A stretch of DNA of 64,000 bases. Source: Selaginella moellendorffii. Lineage: Eukaryota > Streptophyta > Lycopodiopsida > Selaginellales > Selaginellaceae. The notes under the pieces are model-generated. The model made no database searches and was not told where the DNA came from. It worked only from the letters and a program-made list of their open reading frames with translations. The stretch covers positions 1,383,296 through 1,447,295 of the forward strand of contig NW_003314311.1 in assembly GCF_000143415.4 (NCBI RefSeq). The letters run 5' to 3'. Within the stretch, counting starts at the first letter, position 1. Every line of letters begins with the position of its first letter. This document shows, in pieces, positions 56,032 to 64,000 of this stretch. Made by a program: the position numbers and the translations under genes.

Positions 56032-57943
56032 GATGAGTCTCAGCGAGTACTATTCAATGAGATTGGGCAACTAGTCTTGTTGCATACGCAGAGATGAAAA
56101 CGATGATCCGAGTGGGTACACATTTTGGTGCAAAGGCTTCGCATTCGTTCCTTGGGTATGGATTTTAGTTACCTTTTTATACCGTAATAATATGAGTTTT
56201 CATAAGATGGATTTGAAGTGTACCTTCTGCACGAGTTTTCACTTGGGCTCGTGAGTGAGGCACATTAGTAACTCGAAGTTATACTTTGAGTTGGCAGAAT
56301 TAATGTAAGCCTATCGATGGTTCCATGAGTTGTTCCAATGGTTCCATGAGTTGTTCCATGTACCATGGGTGAAAGTAAACCTTCCCTAGGTTTGGTATGA
56401 GTGGCAAATAGGCTGGTTTGTAGCTGTTTAGCACGGCCCTAGTGGATCCTTCCTAGACATGGTTACAAGTGGATCAATCAAGACTATAGGGATTAGTTTA
56501 TTGGTTCAAATAGTCATTGCTGTGCTCTCTCATAAACTTTTCTTGGATTGGACTGAAGGCAGTGCGAAAGCAAACTTGAGGTTTAGTCAAAAATGAGACC
56601 GAGAAAAGAGTCATTAGGGATGAAGGATCAAACACGTAAATCATTTTCTCTTGGAGAGATGATTTGCAACGAGGTGTTAACTCATTGCTCGTGTTCACAT
56701 CATGCAATCAAGAGTCCCTATCTTGATGCATGTTGGAGATGATGATCTTTGGTGAGTTGTGGGATAGATAGCAGTGAAGCGCTAAACCATTTTATCTAGA
56801 CTTACTATTGGAAGACTTAGGTTGCAATGCTCAATTTTTTTCTAGGGAACCTTGCTATTGCTCTTTGAGTAGCTTGGTGTTGGATTAGTTTTGAGATTGG
56901 TCGGAAAGAGAATGGCATGAGCTTGTCCTTGTTGTGAACAAAAGTTAGTGGTATTAGGTGTTGTAAATCTCTATCGGTGAAGTGTGGCAATTGTGTTGCA
57001 TTTTGTTGAATTGAGTTGGCATTTGATATTTATATAAACCTTGTAGTAGTGACATGGGCATTTCTCGTGGTATTGCTCAATTGATGATCAAGTCATTGTG
57101 ATTTTTATATCGTGTCCATGTGATAGTAAGCAATGCGTTTACGAAGTTGCTTGGTTAAATGATGATCAACCCCAAAGTGGTTGATGGAGAAGCTAGTCTA
57201 CTTGCACGAAGTAGCATTGTAGTAGCTTTGACTGGATTCTCGATAGTGGTCCATTATGCTAAGCTTAAGTTGGTACTTTGTTCCTTGGGTTTGCCCTTAA
57301 GGTGTTGGAAAGGGTTATAGCATTCACTTGCTATGGCTTGTTGGTTTATCTGTTAACACTTGAAGTAGATTGTTGGATGGAGAAAATGTGTAGTTGAGGC
57401 ATTAAGATCACTAGCACTTGTGTTAGTGAAAGTGGCATTGTTATTTGAGTGATGAGGAATTTTCCTTAAAACTTGATTTTCCATGTCATTTTTCTTGTCA
57501 GTGTTTTTTTGCTTCACATTGGATTTTGAAGGTGGTTGAAGAAAAGTGTTAGTGCAATTTGGATATCCGAAGATGTGGTCTTCGTGATCAAGCTTTGGAT
57601 GTTCATTTTGCACTTTGCGGATGTCGGTGTTGGATATCAGAAAAATGGGCAAAGATGTTCGAGGCTTAAGCATACTATGGGTCATGAGAATTTGTGTTAA
57701 AGTGAACCTATGTGAAGTTGTTGGTAGAAGAAAGTTGGTTGAGTCTTGAAAGTTTGCATTCCTAGACTGAGAGTTATTTTTTCTCTAGGATGGAAAATTT
57801 TCCACAAATTTTCTTAGGTTTTTCCAATGGCTAATCTATTGATCACTTTGTCCGAAAACCTTTCTGTTTTCGTAAGCCAGTACAAACTAGTGAAAGGGAT
57901 GAAGTTGACTTTAGTTAGCTTAATGTAAGCTCCTGAGTTTGTA

Positions 57944-57996
57944 CTTCCCGGGAGGTCACCCAGCCCAGTACTATTCAAACCCAAGGATGCTTAACC
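57944..57996 (-). pseudogene. 5S rRNA-like segment inside the LTR element
   Basis: On the minus strand this reads GTTAAGCATCCTTGGGTTTG, then AATAGTACTGGGCTGGGTGA and CCTCCCGGGAA. This matches the 3' half of plant 5S rRNA, including the A-box region (GTTAAGCGTGCTTGG) and the C-box region (AGTACTAGGATGGGTGACC). The 5' half of 5S is not recognised. It may be a captured 5S fragment or a pol III promoter module. Confidence 0.82.
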
Positions 57997-60900
57997 CCAA
58001 ATATCCCAAGACCCTTAACCGATTGTGCACTCTTGTTCATGGGCCCTTTCCCTCTATATTTGAACCCCATGGATCGTCTCTCGAATCGTTCCCTTTGGTT
58101 GCTTACACTTAAACCTTAGTAGATAGTTTGTATGATACGATCCGAAAGGGATGCTAACTTTTGGGGCTAAAGCAATTGAGCTGGATAGAGTCTGGAGTTG
58201 GTGTAGAAAAGTGGCTATTGCATTTTTCTTAGAAGGGTGACCCTCATGCCTTTCTTTTGTAGTATTATGCTCAATGGCAGGTTACACCTTGCATTTTGTT
58301 AAGACTTTATGAGAGTAGTGAGTTCTCACTGATCTTGATTTGGTCTTGGTGACTCTGTGTCTTGGCTGAGGATGGTGATGTCCTACTTAGTTGTTTGAGG
58401 TTGAGATGTTGGTACCCATACTATAGCTTTGTCTATGAGGAGGTTGTGTATCGATATAAGTCCATCTCATGGTTTTCACTTTAGTTTCGACTGAGTGTTA
58501 ATCGCATAGCTAGCCTCTTCAAGGCATGCTTAGAGCTAGTGGCTAAATGTATTAGTGAGCTTATTGCAGTTGAGTTGGATTTGAGTGGTCATTTAATTCG
58601 TGCATGTCTATGAACTTTTATCTCAATCTGGGGTATTACGTTTATGTTGGAGAAGTGTATAACTCGATGATGTGAGTTTAGTGTTGGGTCTTGTGAAGGC
58701 AAGTTGAAGGGTGATTTTTAGTTGCTTAGCAACTAGTGATTACTTATAAATTTTGCTCAGGATTGTTGACACTTGCTTCATTCGATGATGATTTAGCAGT
58801 GATGGGCTTGCTTTGCTGGATGGTATTGCGGAGGATCGTGTCGTTAGATTTATATGGGTTTTCCATGTTATCATGTCGATTCTACCTCTGTCGATATCAT
58901 TTGGTTGCATCTAGTTCGTAGTGTTGGATTTCATTGAGTCTTGGACGTGGTGAATCACTCTTTGATGAAGTGTTATCTGTAACTGAGTATTGTTGGAGTA
59001 TTGGTCTCGGATACTAAGTAAAGTATCCTTGACCTTGGTTAACTTAGTTGCTAGGGAGTTTTGAGTGGTGATTCACTTGTGCTTTTTTCTAGCTTTGTTA
59101 TGGTGTTGATGGCATTGAAGTGATGCTTTGTCATTGACATTGTTGATGTTGAGATTCAAGTGAAATGAGATATCCCTCCATATGATTGATATTGAGTTTC
59201 ATTAGTCTCGATGAAGATAGTGTTGATAATTTGGTTATGGCTTTGTGTTATTGGCATTCGTGCATTTGCTAGTGAGCAACTGTGTTGACATTCAAATGAA
59301 CTAAGTGGCAAGTTGAGTTAGTTATGTTCTAGACAAGATTGCTTAGTTGAGGTTGAGCTTTAGCTTTTCCTTGAAAAGTGATTTAGTCGTGGACTATACT
59401 AGCTTTACGAGAGGAAGAATTAGTGTTCGATATTAGAATGATTGAATCTTTGTTGGATTTTAGTTGGGATATATTGATCATTGATGATTTTTCTTCTTCT
59501 TGTTATGAAGTGAGTTACGCCTTGCTGTAAATGGATTCATAAAGGATTGTTTAGTGATCACTTGTTGGGCATAGCTCCGTTGTGCTTAGCTTATGGATGT
59601 GTTGAGGAAGATATTATGGGTTGCATCACGATTTCTTCTTTAGCATTGAAGTTAAACTCGTGATCATTATTATACAAGACTTAGCTATAAGCTTCTTCAA
59701 GCTTTTGGTTCTTTGAGTTTTATACTCATTGTTCCATTTGTTAGAAGTTGTTGGGGAAGGCATTTTGGCTCCTACCTTCGATGTTGAAGTTAGTATTTGC
59801 ATCTAACAATCATTGGTGATGATTGACTATCATCTAAGATGATTGATTATCCTTGTCAAAGGTTTTGCTTGATTATTGTTGATCTAGAATGATTTGTTAT
59901 TCTTCGGGATGGTGGATTCCTTCTTAAACGATGATTCTACATATCTCTTTTTGATAGGATAATTGATGATCTTTCATGATGGTTAGTTGTTCTCTTTGAT
60001 GGCTTATAGCTTTTCGCAATACCACATGTTCTTTGTGGTTTGCTTTGGATTGGTCTCTTGGGTTTGAGACATCAATAGGATATTGCTGATGCTTACTTAA
60101 ACAACTCTTGTTCCTTGGTATTATTGACTGGGATCTATTCAAATTGGCTAGTGCAATGGTTGATATGAACAAGCGTTTGTTTGCTTTGCAACATTTATTT
60201 TGTTCTGTTGATTATTGCTCGACTTAGTTCTCATAGATTATAATGTTATTTCTTTCGGGTGATACATTTGCGAGCATTATGCTTGTTAGTCAATGATACT
60301 TTGTGTTCTTTGAGTTGTGTTTTGTGAGTTGTTTGGCATACTATCTGCCATTTTCAGTAGTTAAATTTCATCATTGGGTTTCCTTGATGATCTACTTGCT
60401 ATTGAATTTTGTTGGATGGTGATTCCTATGTTTATCAATTATGATGATCTTGATGGTTCCTATATTACTAATTTATCGGATGATAACTTACTTGGAATAC
60501 TTTTGTGTTCTAATCTAATATATATTCATTGATACTTAAGTCTCTAAGATCTCATTGTCTATGACTTTAATATTGTCCATCTATTGATCTTTGAGTTTGG
60601 GCCAGTATAGGCAGATTGGCTTCAGCACTTCGTGTGCATGTTGAAATCTCTAGTCATGGGGTAGCTACTGTCGATTGGTCACATAACCTGCCTCTCTGTC
60701 GATGTTCCTTATTCCGTTGAAAGGGCATGACCATGTAAACAACTCTAACTGCCTATTTATAGTAGTCTATCTAAACCTTACTGACAGGTTTGGTTTCTTT
60801 GCTCATGAGGGTTGGGGCCTCTGGCTTCTCTCTCTATGTCCCTGCAGGCAGGGGTGTATCACACTTTTGTAGCTAGGTGACACCCAGAGCAGCAAGGGTG

Positions 60901-61110
60901 GCTGACTCCGTTAGTCATTTCCTTATTGGTGACAGCCGGAAGGTGTCTGAGTTGGTAGCGCATCCGCGTTAGACAAAGAGGTTGCCTCTTAACTCATTTA
61001 AGTCAGTGCATTTTTCACATAGTGTGAATATCGTGAACTTTTTCTAGAGTTGTTTCCTTGGTGGTATTCTAGACTGGAGTATGCATCGATAAAGACGTCG
61101 ATCTTCCCTA

Positions 61111-61121
61111 GGAGGGGAGAG
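61111..61121 (+). other. Polypurine tract
   Basis: GGAGGGGAGAG lies directly before the 3' LTR, the expected primer for plus-strand synthesis. The equivalent tract in the truncated copy is at 37431-37441. Confidence 0.85.
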
Positions 61122-62268
61122 TGTCGCGAATGTGACTTCGGGTATCGAAAGTTACCTGTCAGCCAATCCTTACGGACACTCTTTCCTTATTGCCACAATG
61201 GCAGGAGATTGGTATTGCTAGTTCCCTTTATCAGCCCCTTTTGTTCAAGTGTTAGTAAACTAGGCTTAACATCTGTACTTAGCCAAATAGACATAAGGTA
61301 GGAATTCCTATGTGTTTCTAGCTGAGCATACTCGGCCTAGCTCTTAGTTCTCTTTTGCTCTGTCTTGCACTGACTTAACAAGAACCCTCATGTATTGAGA
61401 TTAGTCCCTCAATATCGTTAGATGATACCTTACCGTGTCTGCCAAACACCCTCGCTATCATGCCCTTTGTGTTAGTCTCATTTCGGTCCTAAATGCTATT
61501 TATGGAAAGCATTTAGATTTGCTTATTTGGCATATCTACGGAATGTAGAGATTGTCTTGAACATAATGGTGTTTATCATATGTCCAAATTCACAATGTAG
61601 TGCTATTCCATATTTAGTAAGTTTTGAGCTTGTCCCAGAGACTAAGTCTTGATACTAAGAGAGGTTTGGGGTGAAAGCCCAAAGCGTGTGTTCCTCAAGG
61701 GCAGGGGGGGGGGATGTGGAGGGTTCCAAATGTATAGTAGGGATAGTGGGTAGGTTAGGCATGGCAGGCTAGCTTAAGGCATAGTCTAGCTCCCACTTGT
61801 GTGCTTATCCTTGTTCTGCGTCCGGCTTGGGTCTAAGCCCAATCTCCACACCATGCTAGCTGGTGGAGTACCCATGTCCTCACGTTAGGCCACCGGTATG
61901 CTGAAATAGCGCCAGACTCCGTTTGGCTCCATTTTGCGTGCTGGTCCTGGCATTGGGATATTGGTTGCTCTAGGACTATTCCAAGTCACTCCGGGCTCCT
62001 GTCCCTTCACTCCTTGGGCTGTATGCTTAGGAGTTGCTCCGTGGTCCGGTTCCATCACTCCTTGGCTCCATGCTTGGGGGTTTAGCACCGTTCCTTCGTT
62101 CAGTAGCCCAAGGCTTTGAAACTCAGGTTCCACACCACTGTCCTATGGACACGTGGCATGTGACACATGGCATTTGTCATGTGGCACAAAGAGGGTTAGG
62201 TTCTGCTTCGTGGTGTTATCCTATGGTAAATCACCATAGGATAAAAGGAAAAAACCATGTGTGCTACA
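61122..62268 (+). repeat. 3' LTR
   Basis: 1147 bp, beginning TGTCGCGAATGTGAC and ending GTGCTACA. It includes an inverted CCTATGG...CCATAGG hairpin near its end and a run of G at about 61700. Confidence 0.92.
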
Positions 62269-62943
62269 GAGAACCACCTGAGGTGGTCAAATGAGTCTCT
62301 ATGTTAGAGACACTATGCTCCTTAAAGGTTGGACAAGGCATGGTGAGCTTTCAGTGTTAAACCATTGATAAATATTGGCTAGGTGCCAAGGATGGAAAAA
62401 GTAATACATGCTGGTATTACTTTATAAAATGGTTTATTGTTCGATGAGGACATTGAACTTTGTCTATGGGTGGTGGAGTTGTGAGACACAAATCTCTAAG
62501 CCCCAAAGTGGAGCCAAAAGGGTGCTATATAGTAGTGGCTGAAGTGAAAGCCAAACGAGAGTAACACGTTTGGACTAAAAGCTTCGACTTGAAAGGTCGA
62601 GAGCGGGAGTGGGACTCCTAAAAGAGTGTTCAAGGAATGAGCATGAAGCGAGCAATAAGAGAGTCCGAAATGGAGTCCGAGATGGACCGAATGAGGGAAA
62701 GGAGAAGGAGCAGTCCTCTAGTGTAGTGACTAAGGATACGGTCACATGGTGAGGAAGTCCTAGAGGACAATGGGACTTAGTGGCCGGGCCTGTGGGCCTA
62801 GTTCAAATCAATTTACAATTTTTATATTATTACTAAAGGCTGAATAGTTATGAGATTATCTTTGAGTAATAATAGAAAAATAAACACTATATATTGGAAA
62901 ATAAGTCTCAATACTTTTAACTTTATGATTACAATTAAACTTA
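62269..62943. other. Spacer between LTR element and lectin copy B
   Basis: No gene is seen. The segment 62700-62790 resembles 38780-38880. From about 62812 the DNA is the downstream flank shared with lectin copy A (ATTATTACTAAAGGCTGAAT and GAGATTATCTTTGAGTAATA, reverse complement of 42570-42640). Confidence 0.65.
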
Positions 62944-64000
62944 TTATTTATAACATATTGTTTTACTTGACCACATTTGAATAGAAGGTTTATCATCTTT
63001 ATATAAAATTACATTACAATCTAATTGTAGAATAAGCATTGATGGGCTTACACAATTAAATTTCTTACAATAAGTTCCAGTTGCATATAATGGTTTCAAA
63101 TCAAATGCTGAATATAAAACAAAATTTCCATCTTCTTGCAATCTGAATTTACAATCAAAACTTTCTCCATATGTTTTAGTATTCCATAAAACTATATTTT
63201 TGTAATATAAAACACTATTACAATCTTGTTGTACTAAAAACACATATGCTTTATAAAGATGTACTAAAAATTCACCAGCATTAAGTGTGGCAATAAACAA
63301 ACCTTTATATCCACTAAATAATCTATTTTGTAAGAAATTACAAAATTTATATGGAATTGAAAGTGCATTAATATTATAACGAGGAGTTATTCTAATAGTA
63401 TATCCACGGATTTGATATAATATTAAAAAAATACCAATATCATGTTGAACAATAATACTCATAAAATATGATGCTCTTGCATTTTGGATAGAAGCATAAG
63501 TTTGTCTAGCAACTCTTAACAGTACATCTCTAGTATTATCATTGTTAATCTGACGAATACCATTATTGTCTAATGGACAATTTATACTAGCAGATATAAT
63601 AACAAATAATATATCTATTGTTAATGTTGTACCTTCTACAATGTCTCCAATAATGAATGTATGAAATGCAGAATGCTCTGGTGTAGTTCCACCTGAAGGT
63701 AATGATTCAGTTATGAAATGAAAAAAAGAAGTAATTATCATATTCATATTTATTTGCTTTGGCATTGCTCCATTATTTCCATAATTGTCATAATGAAACT
63801 CCTTCTGAGAATAAGCTACATAAATATATGAGTAAAGAACTATAACAATATATATATATTTCATGAGGAAAAATTGTGTGAATGTTTTAGTGCTAAACTA
63901 AAGATTAAACTCTAAATATTTATAATTATAGTTTATACTTATGTTTTCATAATTTTGGTCTGATTTACTTAAATAAATAAATTGATGCTATATATAATAT
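62812..64000 (-). repeat. Inverted duplicate block carrying lectin copy B (partner 41450-42640)
   Basis: About 1.2 kb, including both flanks of the gene, is repeated in opposite orientation at 41450-42640. The upstream leader (AGCACTAAAACATTCACACA) and the downstream tail (TATAGTGTTT...ATTATTACTCAAAGATAATC) match on both sides. The block runs off the window, so its right limit is unknown. Confidence 0.85.
62944..63864 (-). CDS. Secreted B-lectin-type (mannose-binding-like) protein, copy B
   Basis: A 306-residue single-exon protein of exactly the same length as copy A and differing at roughly 25 positions, with no stop or frameshift. The signal peptide is MKYIYIVIVLYSYIYVAYSQ. The lectin motifs are QQDCNSVLY (212-220), QEDGNFVLY (243-251) and QLDCNVILY (280-288). 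Substitutions cluster in the N-terminal half (for example around the SLPSGGTTPE segment), while the lectin part is nearly unchanged, which suggests selection on the sugar-binding part. The shared block extends to the window's edge on the upstream side. Confidence 0.82.
   Translation of the reverse strand: MKYIYIVIVLYSYIYVAYSQKEFHYDNYGNNGAMPKQINMNMIITSFFHFITESLPSGGTTPEHSAFHTFIIGDIVEGTTLTIDILFVIISASINCPLDNNGIRQINNDNTRDVLLRVARQTYASIQNARASYFMSIIVQHDIGIFLILYQIRGYTIRITPRYNINALSIPYKFCNFLQNRLFSGYKGLFIATLNAGEFLVHLYKAYVFLVQQDCNSVLYYKNIVLWNTKTYGESFDCKFRLQEDGNFVLYSAFDLKPLYATGTYCKKFNCVSPSMLILQLDCNVILYKDDKPSIQMWSSKTICYK

Larger units (their letters stand above)
55150..62268 (+). mobile_element. Complete non-autonomous LTR retrotransposon (LARD-like)
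   Basis: A 7.1-kb element with both LTRs (TGTCGCGAATG...GCTACA), flanked by identical 5-bp target duplications, GAGAA, at 55145-55149 and 62269-62273. A primer site, TGGTATCAGAG at 56021-56031, matches the 3' end of initiator tRNA-Met. A purine tract, GGAGGGGAGAG, abuts the 3' LTR. The 5.1-kb internal region has no gag or pol reading frame or recognisable domain, so it would depend on enzymes from a relative. The truncated element at 36.1 kb and the solo LTR at 38.9 kb belong to the same family. Superfamily (Copia or Gypsy) cannot be assigned without pol. Confidence 0.92.

Overview
This is a nuclear window from a vascular plant, most probably a lycophyte of the Selaginella moellendorffii type. 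The evidence is compact genes with many introns of about 45-70 bases, an intronless PPR gene, a plant GRAS factor, plant MSI4/FVE, plastid trigger factor and DUF1191 genes, and dense transposon debris between them. The species call is an inference from gene style. No search was run.

Layout. 1-18 kb: AT-rich intergenic DNA with an intronless PPR gene (3448-5721), a U6 retropseudogene (6079-6166), a decayed lectin fragment, a divergent GRAS / dual-specificity-phosphatase pair (7863-10610), and a broken MULE-type transposase gene with a SWIM finger (14111-17150, minus). 18.2-35.9 kb: an unusual locus that I read as one large, partly decayed mobile element. It holds (1) a plus-strand gene with a ParB-like motif followed by a DNA-methyltransferase-like domain (18242-22366), (2) a minus-strand gene with a second ParB-like motif and a degenerate methyltransferase-like fold (22607-28319), and (3) an intact plus-strand ORF of about 1,020 residues with a transposase-like D...D...E/D pattern (31423-34564). 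About 28 copies of a 24-bp near-perfect palindrome lie between 22.7 and 35.9 kb. I saw none elsewhere in the window, and several sit inside introns of about 50 bases in gene 2. 36-40 kb: a 5'-truncated LTR element and a solo LTR of the same family. 41.6-42.5 kb: an intact AT-rich secreted B-lectin-type gene. 44.1-52.2 kb: a gene-dense block of MSI4/FVE (14 exons), a DUF1191 membrane protein, plastid trigger factor TIG (13 exons) and a GH5 exo-glucanase-like gene (9 exons), all on plus. 52.2-62.3 kb: tandem repeats, then a complete non-autonomous LTR retrotransposon (55150-62268) with matching 5-bp target duplications, a tRNA-iMet primer site and an internal 5S-rRNA-like piece. 62.9-63.9 kb: a second intact lectin gene, inverted relative to the first.

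The host genes have unrelated roles (transcription, chromatin, plastid protein folding, wall glucan hydrolysis). The 18-36 kb element genes probably belonged together. Gene 1 and gene 2 both pair a ParB-like part with a methylase-like part, gene 3 could supply recombination, and the palindromes could be binding sites for one of these proteins. All gene models were spliced by eye. The models for MSI4, TIG, GH5, the phosphatase, MULE, gene 1 and gene 2 close in phase at every junction, apart from the stop codons listed and one mutated donor in gene 1.
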